64,000 nt of DNA, from the NCBI RefSeq assembly GCF_002858765.1, contig NZ_PJRP01000010.1, forward strand, positions 62,001 through 126,000, given 5' to 3'. The notes beneath the pieces are model-generated. The model was not told the origin of the DNA. It did no database searches and worked only from the letters and a program-made list of their open reading frames with translations. The first letter of the stretch is position 1. Each line of letters starts with the position of its first letter. Source of the DNA: Cupriavidus pauculus (GTDB lineage: Bacteria; Pseudomonadota; Gammaproteobacteria; Burkholderiales; Burkholderiaceae). The position numbers and the translations under genes are program-made. This document shows, piece by piece, positions 54,863 through 64,000 of the stretch.

Positions 54863-57184
54863 TTAGCGAATCGCACCAGCCTCCGCCACAGCCACGGCCG
54901 TCATGTTGACGATGCGGCGGGTGGTGGCCTGCGGGTTCAGGATGTGCACCGGCTTGGCGGCGCCCAGCAGGATCGGGCCCACCGTCACACCCTGACCGCC
55001 CGTCATCTTGAGCAGGTTAAATGCGATATTGGCCGAGTCCAGCGTCGGCATGACCAGCAGGTTGGCGCTGCCGGCCAGCTTGGTGGTCGGCAGGAAGTGA
55101 CGGCGCACGTCTTCGTCCAGCGCGGCGTCGCCCTGCATTTCGCCTTCCACTTCCAGTTCCGGGGCCACGCGGGCCAGGATCGCCGCGGCTTCGCGCATCT
55201 TGCGGGCCGACGGACGATTCGACGAACCGAACATCGAGTGCGACATCATGGCCACCTTCGGATGCAGGCCGAAGCGTGCGATTTCCTTGGCGGCCAGCTG
55301 CGTGATCGCAGCCAGTTCCTCTGCGCTCGGGTCATCGTTCACGAACGTGTCGGTGATGAACAGCGTGTGCTTTTCCAGCATCAGCGCGTTCATGGCGGCG
55401 AACACCTTGGCGTCCCGGGCCAGGCCGATCACGTCGCGCACGTGTTCGAGGTGAGCCTCGAAGCGGCCGACGGTGCCGCACAGCAACGCATCGGCGTCGC
55501 CCATGTGCATCAGCATCGTACCGATCAGCGTGTTCGAGCGGCGCAGCGCCACCTTGGCCATGTCCGGCGTCACGCCGTCACGGCCACGCAGCGCGTGGTA
55601 TTCCTCGTGATAGGCGCGGTAGCGCGGATCGTCTTCCGGGTTGATCAGCTCGAAGTCGACACCGGGGCGCAGGCGCAGGCCAGCCTTCTCGATGCGCATC
55701 TGGATCACGTGCGGACGGCCGATCAGGATCGGACGGGCCAGGCCTTCGTCCACCACACCCTGCACGGCGCGCAGCACGCGCTCTTCCTCGCCCTCGGCGT
55801 AGGCCACGCGCTTCGGCGCGGCCTTGGCGGCCGAGAACACCGGCTTCATGATCAGCCCGGTGTGGTAGACGTAGCTGGTCAGCTGCTGGCGGTAGGCTTC
55901 CAGGTCCTTGATCGGACGCGTTGCCACGCCCGACTCTTCCGCAGCCTTGGCCACGGCCGGCGCAATCTTCTCGATCAGGCGCTGGTCGAACGGCGTCGGG
56001 ATGATGTAGTCGGGGCCGAACTTCAGTTCGCGGCCGCCATAGGCAGCAGCAACGGCATCGTTCAGCTCGGCTTCGGCCAGCTCGGCGATGGCCTTGACGC
56101 AGGCCAGCTTCATTTCTTCCGTGATCTTCGTGGCGCCGCAATCGAGCGCGCCGCGGAAGATGTACGGGAAGCACAGCACGTTGTTCACCTGGTTCGGATA
56201 GTCCGAACGGCCGGTGGCGATGATGCAGTCTGGACGCGCGGCCTTGGCCACTTCCGGGCGGATTTCCGGTTCCGGGTTGGCCAGCGCCAGGATGATCGGA
56301 CGGTCTGCCATGGTCTTGACCATGTCGCCGGTCACCACGCCCGCGGTGGAGCAGCCCAGGAAGACGTCGGCGTTCTTGATGATGTCGGCCAGCGTGCGGT
56401 CCGTCGTGTCTTGCGCGTAACGGGCCTTGTTGGCTTCCATGTTCGCGTCGCGGCCCTGGAAGATCACGCCCTTCGAGTCGACCACGTAGACGTTCTCGCG
56501 CTTCACGCCCAGGCTCACCATCGTGTCCAGGCAGGCGATGGCAGCGGCGCCGGCGCCCGAGACCGCCAGCTTGACCTTGCCGATCTCCTTGCCTACGACC
56601 TTCAGGCCGTTCAGCAGTGCCGCGGCCGAGATGATGGCGGTGCCGTGCTGGTCGTCATGGAAGACGGGAATGTTCATGCGCTCGCGCAGCTTCTTCTCGA
56701 TGTAGAAGCACTCGGGCGCCTTGATATCTTCCAGGTTCACGCCGCCCAGCGTGGGTTCCAGCGCGGCGACGATTTCAACGATCTTGTCCGGGTCGCGCGC
56801 ATCGAGTTCGATGTCGAACACGTCGATGCCGGCGAACTTCTTGAACAGGCAGCCCTTGCCTTCCATCACCGGCTTGCCGGCCAGCGGACCGATGTCGCCC
56901 AGGCCCAGCACGGCAGTACCGTTGGTGATCACCGCCACCAGGTTGGCACGCGAGGTGTACTCGGCGGCCATGGCGGGATCCTTGTGGATCTCCTCGCAGG
57001 CGTAGGCCACGCCCGGCGAATAGGCCAGCGACAGGTCGCGCTGGTTGGACAGCGCCTTGGTGGCCGTTACCTGGATCTTGCCCTTGGTCGGGCTGCGATG
57101 GTATTCCAGCGCTGCCAGACGCAGTTGCGCTTCGGGGCTGTTCGGGGCATGTTGCGGTGCATCACCGCTGGTCTTGCTGCTCAT
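54863..57184 (-). CDS. maeB: NADP-dependent malic enzyme (MaeB, with phosphotransacetylase-like domain)
   Basis: Oxidatively decarboxylates malate to pyruvate, making NADPH. The N-terminal malic enzyme part (about residues 1-430) has [36 protein letters not shown] and the NAD(P)-binding [15 protein letters not shown]. The C-terminal part (about residues 440-773) is homologous to phosphate acetyltransferase and typically regulatory. ATG 57184 ([10 protein letters not shown]) gives 773 aa, normal for MaeB. A longer in-frame extension upstream is unlikely to be translated. Confidence 0.96.
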   Translation of the reverse strand: MSSKTSGDAPQHAPNSPEAQLRLAALEYHRSPTKGKIQVTATKALSNQRDLSLAYSPGVAYACEEIHKDPAMAAEYTSRANLVAVITNGTAVLGLGDIGPLAGKPVMEGKGCLFKKFAGIDVFDIELDARDPDKIVEIVAALEPTLGGVNLEDIKAPECFYIEKKLRERMNIPVFHDDQHGTAIISAAALLNGLKVVGKEIGKVKLAVSGAGAAAIACLDTMVSLGVKRENVYVVDSKGVIFQGRDANMEANKARYAQDTTDRTLADIIKNADVFLGCSTAGVVTGDMVKTMADRPIILALANPEPEIRPEVAKAARPDCIIATGRSDYPNQVNNVLCFPYIFRGALDCGATKITEEMKLACVKAIAELAEAELNDAVAAAYGGRELKFGPDYIIPTPFDQRLIEKIAPAVAKAAEESGVATRPIKDLEAYRQQLTSYVYHTGLIMKPVFSAAKAAPKRVAYAEGEEERVLRAVQGVVDEGLARPILIGRPHVIQMRIEKAGLRLRPGVDFELINPEDDPRYRAYHEEYHALRGRDGVTPDMAKVALRRSNTLIGTMLMHMGDADALLCGTVGRFEAHLEHVRDVIGLARDAKVFAAMNALMLEKHTLFITDTFVNDDPSAEELAAITQLAAKEIARFGLHPKVAMMSHSMFGSSNRPSARKMREAAAILARVAPELEVEGEMQGDAALDEDVRRHFLPTTKLAGSANLLVMPTLDSANIAFNLLKMTGGQGVTVGPILLGAAKPVHILNPQATTRRIVNMTAVAVAEAGAIR

Positions 57185-57392
57185 TCTGCTTGTCCGGAAA
57201 GAGAAGGCGAAAAAATCGAGCAGCCATTCTATGCCCAGCCATCCCCTGCCGGAAGACCTTTGCAACGGTCCAGACAGTGTTTTTACGGCGCGGACTCGGA
57301 AAACCTGCCTTACCTCGCGGTAGCCCGTGCGATTCGTCCCCCGGCGCCCCCTGCCGGTGGACGAATGTCGACGAATGCATGCCGGTTTCTCG

Positions 57393-58064
57393 CTACTTTT
57401 GGTCCTTCTGGACTTCAAGCGTGATGCGCTGCGGGCGTCCGCTTTCGCCCGGGAAATTGGCAAACGCGCTGCGGATCATGTAGGGCATCACCGCCGTCAG
57501 GTCGCCGCCCTCGGTCGTGTTGCGGGCTGTCACCTGATACACCCGCTTGCCGCTTGCGGCATCCTTGAAGAAGACACGCAGGTTCGAGAACGTCACCGGC
57601 ACGTCGCGCACCACGGTCTGCGGCGGCCAGTAGCCCGGGCCCCAGCCATACGGCCCCCACGGGCGATACCCGCCGTACGGCCCCCAGTACGGGCCCCACG
57701 GGCCATACCAGGGGTCGGGGTAGACGGTTTCCGCCACCCGTACGAAACCGGGGGCGGCGTCATAGTCCATCGTCACCAGGTAGCGCGCCTGCTTGGCAGG
57801 CGCCTGATCAAAGCCGATGCCGGACAGGACCTGGGACAGCCACAGCTCATAGGTCTGGCGATCGAGCTGCGCGTCCTGCTGCGGTGCGTGGTCGAATGCG
57901 TAGGTACGCGGCGCGTCGTTGGTCCAGCCTGCGTCGCGGAACGCGGTGACCTCGGTGGTGACGGTGCTGGCGCATCCCGCCAGCCATAGCGCGCCGAGCG
58001 CCATCAGCACACCCAGCCGATCCCGGCCACGCCGCTTTCCCCATGAAACCGCTGCTTGCCACAT
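57393..58064 (-). CDS. DUF4136 domain lipoprotein
   Basis: 223-aa predicted lipoprotein with lipobox LAGC (Cys31) after a basic N-region. The DUF4136 fold is suggested by TYAFDHAPQQDAQLDRQTYELWL and VTMDYDAAPG. A central stretch is extremely rich in Trp, Tyr, Gly and Pro (DPWYGPWGPYWGPYGGYRPW and onward), and the domain resumes at VFFKDAASGKRVYQVTARN. GAGGTATCGCG precedes the ATG. Function unknown, envelope-located. Confidence 0.85.
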   Translation of the reverse strand: MWQAAVSWGKRRGRDRLGVLMALGALWLAGCASTVTTEVTAFRDAGWTNDAPRTYAFDHAPQQDAQLDRQTYELWLSQVLSGIGFDQAPAKQARYLVTMDYDAAPGFVRVAETVYPDPWYGPWGPYWGPYGGYRPWGPYGWGPGYWPPQTVVRDVPVTFSNLRVFFKDAASGKRVYQVTARNTTEGGDLTAVMPYMIRSAFANFPGESGRPQRITLEVQKDQK

Positions 58065-58246
58065 CGCGATACCTCGTTATTTTTGATTCGGTCACGTTTC
58101 CTCAGACACGATCGGGGCAGCCGGATTCCCTTGCCAGCCCTGGCGCAACGCAGGCCTGAAACCGCTTGGCTACAATGGGGGCTTCAGGGCCGGTTGTCAC
58201 CGTTCACGGCCCGCCGCCCCCGGTCACCCGAAGACAGGATCTCCCC

Positions 58247-60940
58247 ATGCTGCGTACCGACACGCCCGTTACCGTCTATCGCAAGGACTATACTCCGCCC
58301 GCGTTTGCCATCGACCACGTCGACCTTGTGCTCGACCTGGACCCGCAGCGCACCATCGTCACCAGCACGCTGAAGCTGCAGCGCACCGGCGCCGCCGATG
58401 CCCCGCTGGTGCTCAGCGGCGAAGCGCTGGAACTGGTCGGCATCAAGCTGGACGGCCAGCCGTTCACTGCCTATCGCGCCGAAGACGACACGCTCACGCT
58501 GACCGGCCTGCCCTCGCAGGGCACGCTGGAAATCACGGTGGCCTGCAACCCGGCCGCCAACACCACGCTGTCGGGGCTCTACGTCTCCAATGGCAATTTC
58601 TTTACGCAGTGCGAGGCCGAAGGCTTCCGCCGCATCACGTATTTCCTGGATCGGCCGGACGTGATGACCACGTACCGCGTCACGCTGCGCGCCGACCGCG
58701 CCGCCTGCCCGGTGCTGCTGTCCAACGGCAACCTGCTGTCGCAAGGCGACCTGCCGGACGGCCGCCACGAAGCCGTCTGGGAAGACCCGTTCCGCAAGCC
58801 TTCCTATCTGTTTGCACTGGTGGCGGGCAAGCTGGAACGCATCGAAGAGAAGATCCTGTCGGCGTCGGGCAAGGAAAAGCTGCTGCAGGTCTGGGTGGAG
58901 CCGCAGGACCTGGAAAAGACGCGCCATGCCATGGATTCGCTGATCCATTCGATCCGCTGGGACGAGCGGCGCTTCGGCCTGGAACTGGATCTCGACCGCT
59001 TCATGATCGTTGCCGTCGGCGACTTCAACATGGGCGCGATGGAAAACAAGGGCCTGAACATCTTCAACACGAAGTACGTGCTGGCCAATGCGCAGACCGC
59101 CACCGACGTGGACTTTGCCAATATCGAATCGGTGGTGGCGCACGAGTACTTCCACAACTGGACCGGCAACCGCGTGACCTGCCGCGACTGGTTCCAGCTG
59201 TCGCTCAAGGAAGGCCTGACGGTGTTCCGCGACCAGGAATTCTCGGCCGACATGATGGGCTCCGAATCGGGCCGCGCGGTCAAGCGCATCGAGGACGTGC
59301 GCGTGCTGCGCCAGGTGCAGTTCCCCGAGGATGCCGGCCCGATGGCCCATCCGGTGCGCCCCGACAGCTACGAGGAAATCAACAACTTCTACACGGTCAC
59401 GGTCTACGAGAAAGGCGCCGAGGTCGTGCGCATGTATCAGACCCTGCTGGGCCGCGACGGCTTCCGGCGCGGGATGGACCTGTATTTCAAGCGCCATGAC
59501 GGCCAGGCCGTGACCTGCGACGACTTCCGCGCCGCCATGGCCGACGCCAACGGCCGCGACCTCAAGCAGTTCGGCCTCTGGTACAGCCAGGCCGGCACCC
59601 CGGTGGTGTCCGCCCGGACGCAGTGGGATGGCGCCGCCGGCGCCCTCACGCTGACGCTGACGCAGCGCTGCCCGAAGGTGGGTATCGAAACTAAGGCCGG
59701 CACGCCGGACAAGCAGCCGTTCCACATCCCGTTCGCGCTGGGCCTGATCGATGCCGCCGGCAACGACCTGCCGCTGCAACTCGACAGCGAAAGCCAGGCT
59801 GCGGGCACCACGCGCGTGCTCGATTTCACGCAGGCAGAACAGACGTTCCGCTTCGTCGGCCTGCCCAAGGGCGCCCGCGCACCGCTGCCGTCGCTGCTGC
59901 GCAATTTCTCGGCGCCGGTGATCGTCGACTATGAATACACCGATGCCGAGCTGACCTTCCTGCTGGCGCACGACACCGATGCGTTCAACCGCTGGGAAGC
60001 CGGCCAGCGCCTGGCCACGCGTGCGCTGCTGCAACTGGTAACCGATGCGCAGGCGCAGCGCGAACTGAAGCTCGATCCGGCCCTGGTGGCGGCCTTCCGC
60101 ACCGTGCTGACGGACGGGTCGCTGAACCCCGCGTTCCGCGAGCAGGCCCTGATGCTGCCCGCCGAGGGCTATCTGGCCGAGCGCATGGGCGTGGCCGATC
60201 CGGCCGCCATCCATCGCGCCCGCCTGTTCATGCGCGAAGGCCTGGCCCGCGCGCTCAAGGCCGAATGGCTGGCCGCCTACCAGGCCAACGCCACGCCGGG
60301 CGACTACAGCCCCGATGCCGATGCCATGGCCAAACGGGCACTGCGCAACCTGTCGCTGGGCTACCTGGCCGACAGCGGCGACGCCGACATGCAGGCGCTG
60401 GCGGACCAGCATTACCAGCAGAGCGACAACATGACCGACCGCTTTGCCGCGCTGTCGGCGCTGGTCAACAGCTTCGCGCCGGGCCGCGAGCATGCGCTGG
60501 CCGATTTCTACGAGCGCTTCGAGGACGACGCCCTGGTCATCGACAAATGGTTCTCGCTGCAGGGCATGCAGCGTGGCGAGGTGGGTCCGCACGCCGGCAA
60601 GCGCACGATCGACACGGTGCGCGCGCTGATGGAGCATCCGGCCTTCAACCTGCGCAACCCGAACCGGGCGCGGTCGCTGATCTTCAGCTTCTGCTCGGGC
60701 AATCCGGCCCAGTTCCATGCCGCCGATGGCTCGGGCTACGCGTTCTGGGCCGATCAGGTGCTGGCCCTCGACGCGATCAACCCCCAGGTGGCGGCCCGCC
60801 TGGCACGGGTCATGGACCGCTGGCAAAAGTACGAGATCCCGCTGCGCGACCGCATGCGTGCGGCGCTGGAACGCGTTGCGGCGGCCCCCACGCTGTCGCG
60901 CGACGTGCGCGAGATCGTCGGCAAGGCACTGGCAAGCTGA
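58247..60940 (+). CDS. pepN: Aminopeptidase N
   Basis: M1-family zinc metallopeptidase, cytoplasmic, removing N-terminal residues from peptides. 897 aa. The substrate-anchoring GAMENKG motif precedes the zinc site [19 protein letters not shown] (HExxH) and the third ligand in [13 protein letters not shown]. The Ig-like and C-terminal alpha-helical domains of the E. coli-type enzyme are present. ATG 58247 ([15 protein letters not shown]) with AGGAT upstream. It is 88 nt upstream of fbp. Confidence 0.97.
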   Translation: MLRTDTPVTVYRKDYTPPAFAIDHVDLVLDLDPQRTIVTSTLKLQRTGAADAPLVLSGEALELVGIKLDGQPFTAYRAEDDTLTLTGLPSQGTLEITVACNPAANTTLSGLYVSNGNFFTQCEAEGFRRITYFLDRPDVMTTYRVTLRADRAACPVLLSNGNLLSQGDLPDGRHEAVWEDPFRKPSYLFALVAGKLERIEEKILSASGKEKLLQVWVEPQDLEKTRHAMDSLIHSIRWDERRFGLELDLDRFMIVAVGDFNMGAMENKGLNIFNTKYVLANAQTATDVDFANIESVVAHEYFHNWTGNRVTCRDWFQLSLKEGLTVFRDQEFSADMMGSESGRAVKRIEDVRVLRQVQFPEDAGPMAHPVRPDSYEEINNFYTVTVYEKGAEVVRMYQTLLGRDGFRRGMDLYFKRHDGQAVTCDDFRAAMADANGRDLKQFGLWYSQAGTPVVSARTQWDGAAGALTLTLTQRCPKVGIETKAGTPDKQPFHIPFALGLIDAAGNDLPLQLDSESQAAGTTRVLDFTQAEQTFRFVGLPKGARAPLPSLLRNFSAPVIVDYEYTDAELTFLLAHDTDAFNRWEAGQRLATRALLQLVTDAQAQRELKLDPALVAAFRTVLTDGSLNPAFREQALMLPAEGYLAERMGVADPAAIHRARLFMREGLARALKAEWLAAYQANATPGDYSPDADAMAKRALRNLSLGYLADSGDADMQALADQHYQQSDNMTDRFAALSALVNSFAPGREHALADFYERFEDDALVIDKWFSLQGMQRGEVGPHAGKRTIDTVRALMEHPAFNLRNPNRARSLIFSFCSGNPAQFHAADGSGYAFWADQVLALDAINPQVAARLARVMDRWQKYEIPLRDRMRAALERVAAAPTLSRDVREIVGKALAS

Positions 60941-61028
60941 TGTGTACATGAAGGCGCCCGGCGGGCCGAAAACGGCCTGTCCGCAGCGCCAGCCCTGTAG
61001 AATGGCGGCCATCCAAGGAGAACCCACC

Positions 61029-62045
<1,017 letters not shown>

Positions 62046-62073
62046 TCCGCGGCATCACTGCGGACTTCCACGC

Positions 62074-62106
62074 AAACAGGGCGCCTCGGCGCCCTGTTTT
62101 CTTTTC
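62074..62106 (+). terminator. Rho-independent terminator of fbp
   Basis: AAACAGGGCGCC (62074-62085) pairs with GGCGCCCTGTTT (62088-62099), followed by TCTTTT, 28 nt after the stop. Confidence 0.93.
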
Positions 62107-62162
62107 CCCCTCCCCTGCCATCCCCCCATCCCCTTCCATGCCCTGCCCGGCTTCCGCAGCCG

Positions 62163-63086
62163 TCAGAGGGATACCTGCCACTGCATGCGCCAGGTCGCCG
62201 TGTCGCCCGGAATCAGGCGGCGTAGTCCGGTGCCTTCCCAGCCGCGCACGGACAGGTTGACCGCATCGGCCACATGCGACACTGGCTCCAGGCACACGAA
62301 ATCACAGCCGCCCGGCGCGTGGAGCACCAGATGGTCGAGCCCATCCCCGGCGCGCAGCGTCAGCGCGGCACCATCGGGCCGCTTCAGCGTGGCTGCTCGC
62401 TTCCAGCCACTGTAGTAGACGCTCAGATCGGCATCGGGCAGGTGGCGCTCGCGCAGGAAGCGCTCACGATCCCCCACCACCGTGCGCCCCGTGGCCACGC
62501 CACCGGCGTCCGCCGGCCACATGTGCAGGGCATCGAACCGCAGCCGCATACCCGGCACGCGCGCGAAAAAGGGATGAAAGCCGCCCCCCACCGGCATGGC
62601 CGTTTCGCCATCATTGTGGATCGTCAGTTCGGCTTCGAGGCCCGCTTCGGTCAGACGGAGCGTCTGCCGCGCGTGCATCGCCCAGGGCCAGTCACCGCCG
62701 GCCGGCTCGTGCGCCAGCCCCATGACAATGCGGTCGCTGCCCTGCTCCACGACTGTCCAGGCGCGCGCATGCCCGAATCCGTGCATCGCATGGGCCTGGC
62801 CCGGATGCGCGGGCAGATCGACGTCGCGTCCGTCCCAGCGGAAGCGGCCCTCACGGATGCGGTTGGAGAACGGCAGCAAGGGATAGCTGCCGGCCTTGGG
62901 CCACTGGAACGCGTCGAAACCTTGCTCCAGCGCCGGCCAGGGCAGCGGCGCCAGCCAGTCGATCACCTGGCCATCGGCGCGCGTGGTACTGAACGTCGCC
63001 ATGCGTCCGCCGGCGGCAGGTGCCACCCTGAGCGTATGCGTGCCCGCATGCAGCGTGTGAAGGGGGCCGGCTGGAAGCCAGGGCAT
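62163..63086 (-). CDS. Aldose 1-epimerase-family protein
   Basis: 307 aa galactose-mutarotase fold. SYPLLPFSNRIREGRFRWDG, HAMHGFGHARAW (catalytic-type His region), and the C-terminal FVCLEPVSHVADAVNL with its glutamate are as in aldose 1-epimerase. It probably interconverts anomers of a sugar, but which sugar is unknown. ATG 63086 (MPWLPAGPLH) has GAGGACAATC upstream. It is downstream of a TRAP transporter gene and could act on the transported substrate, which is inference. Confidence 0.87.
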   Translation of the reverse strand: MPWLPAGPLHTLHAGTHTLRVAPAAGGRMATFSTTRADGQVIDWLAPLPWPALEQGFDAFQWPKAGSYPLLPFSNRIREGRFRWDGRDVDLPAHPGQAHAMHGFGHARAWTVVEQGSDRIVMGLAHEPAGGDWPWAMHARQTLRLTEAGLEAELTIHNDGETAMPVGGGFHPFFARVPGMRLRFDALHMWPADAGGVATGRTVVGDRERFLRERHLPDADLSVYYSGWKRAATLKRPDGAALTLRAGDGLDHLVLHAPGGCDFVCLEPVSHVADAVNLSVRGWEGTGLRRLIPGDTATWRMQWQVSL

Positions 63087-63109
63087 GATTGTCCTCGACG
63101 AGTCGACTC

Positions 63110-63133
63110 CCCTCTCCCGCGTGCGGGAGAGGG
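63110..63133. repeat. Palindromic intergenic repeat (CCCTCTCCC family)
   Basis: CCCTCTCCCGC and GCGGGAGAGGG (63110-63120 and 63123-63133) form a perfect 11-bp hairpin with a 2-nt centre between dctM and the epimerase gene. This sequence type recurs in intergenic regions of many proteobacterial genomes as a REP-like element. No second copy was noticed in this window. Confidence 0.7.
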
Positions 63134-63158
63134 CAGAAACCGACGGTGCTCGCACCGC

Positions 63159-64000
63159 CTACTTCAGCAGCACGTCCGGCAGCCACAGCGAGAACGCCGG
63201 CACATACGTCACCAGCAGCAGCGCGGCCAGCAACGCACCGTAAAACGGCCAGATGGTGCGCATGACCTGCCCCACCGACACGCCGCCAATCGCGCAACCC
63301 ACGAACTGCGTGGTGCCTACGGGCGGTGTATTGAGACCCAGCGCGCAGTTGATCAGCATCAGCATGCCAAACTGCACCGGGCTCATGCCGTAGTGCATGC
63401 AGATCGGCAGGAAGATCGGCGTGCAGATCAGGATGGTGGCGGCCATGTCCAGGAAGGTGCCCAGGATGAACAGCATCACGTTCACCAGCAGGAAGATCAC
63501 CCACGGGCTGGTGGACACCGAGCTCAGGAACTGGCCCGTCAGCTCCGCCACGCCATAGAGGCTGATCATGTAGCCGAACGTGGCCGAAATGCCAATCAGC
63601 AGCAGCACCACGCCGGTGGTCTTCACCGCCTTGGCCGCGGCCTTGATGAACTGTTCCTTTGTCAGCGAGCGGTACAGGAACACGGTCAGCGTCAGCGCAT
63701 ACAGCACCGCCACGGCGGCCGATTCCGTCGCCGTGAACACGCCGGACAGAATGCCGGCCAGGATCAGTACCACCACGAACAGACCCGGCAGCGCGGCGGC
63801 CAGCGAATGGCCCACGATATGCCAGCCCGGGAACGTGCCGGACGGATAGCCGCGGCTGCGCGCCACGAAGTAGGCGGCGGCCAGATTGCAGATCGTCAGG
63901 ATCAGCGCCGGCAGCACGCCCGCCAGGATCAGCGCGGCAATCGACACCTTGCCGCCCGCGGCCAGCGTGTAGATGATCATGTTGTGGCTGGTCGGCATCA
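63159..64000 (-). CDS. dctM: TRAP transporter large permease DctM (partial, N-terminus beyond window edge)
   Basis: C-terminal 280 or so residues of the large membrane subunit of a tripartite ATP-independent periplasmic transporter. The family motif GVFTATESAAVAVLYALTL and the C-terminal LGLNTPPVGTTQFVGCAIG are present among several membrane helices. Full DctM proteins are about 425 residues, so roughly a third is outside the window. The open frame continues past the right edge; the ATG at 63998 is internal. Substrate is unknown; the binding protein and small permease should lie upstream outside the window. Confidence 0.94.
   Translation of the reverse strand, partial: MPTSHNMIIYTLAAGGKVSIAALILAGVLPALILTICNLAAAYFVARSRGYPSGTFPGWHIVGHSLAAALPGLFVVVLILAGILSGVFTATESAAVAVLYALTLTVFLYRSLTKEQFIKAAAKAVKTTGVVLLLIGISATFGYMISLYGVAELTGQFLSSVSTSPWVIFLLVNVMLFILGTFLDMAATILICTPIFLPICMHYGMSPVQFGMLMLINCALGLNTPPVGTTQFVGCAIGGVSVGQVMRTIWPFYGALLAALLLVTYVPAFSLWLPDVLLK

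Noticed and set aside
54854-57424. 856-codon plus-strand frame opposite maeB
   Set aside because: Shadow of maeB codon bias; composition is not protein-like.

Overview
The window is a typical core-chromosome segment of a GC-rich betaproteobacterium in the Burkholderiaceae, most likely Cupriavidus or a close Ralstonia relative. The grounds are the codon use (Leu almost always CTG or CTC), the orders tpiA-secG-tRNA-Leu-nuoABCDEFG, rpsO-pnp and ilvBHC-psd-pssA-leuA, and the purine genes xdhABC/guaD/puuD/uraH/puuE/uraD. I saw no insertion sequence, prophage, integrase or CRISPR array. The genus call is inference from gene order and protein sequence, not from a database search.

Layout. 1-13642 is almost wholly on the minus strand: complex I genes nuoA to nuoG (nuoG runs off the left edge), tRNA-Leu(GAG), secG, tpiA, a quinone oxidoreductase, pnp, rpsO and a periplasmic amino-acid-binding protein. 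13746-22095 holds a lipoprotein gene on the plus strand, then the minus-strand branched-chain amino acid and phospholipid block ilvB-ilvH-ilvC-psd-pssA-kbp-leuA. leuA is preceded by what looks like a complete attenuator: a 26-residue leader peptide with four CTA leucine codons and a strong terminator. 22484-25960 (plus) is an ECF sigma factor with DUF3619, DUF3106, RDD and lipase-like genes. 26070-28773 (plus) is a metallophosphoesterase, a glycosyltransferase and a diacylglycerol kinase, preceded by four 11-bp-spaced Pho-box-like half-sites. I read this as a phosphate-controlled phospholipid-to-glycolipid remodelling module (PlcP/Agt type).

28870-36752 (minus) carries LOG, TetR, DUF924, truncated haemoglobin, an FtsX-type permease, DUF4126, a ModE-like/PBP regulator and a LysR regulator. 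37031-44516 (plus) is xdhA-xdhB-xdhC, an adenine/adenosine deaminase and guanine deaminase. A fatty acid desaturase and a Mn-exporter-type GDT1 gene under a yybP-ykoY riboswitch follow. 46909-52916 completes purine breakdown: puuD and uraH (minus) diverge from a GntR regulator, uacT, puuE and uraD (plus). Together these genes take adenine and guanine through xanthine, urate, 5-hydroxyisourate, OHCU and allantoin to allantoate. Allantoicase and later steps are not in the window.

52917-64000 holds a porin, a small hypothetical gene, maeB (malic enzyme with a phosphotransacetylase-like domain), a DUF4136 lipoprotein, pepN, fbp, an aldose-1-epimerase-like protein and the C-terminal part of a TRAP transporter large permease cut by the right edge.
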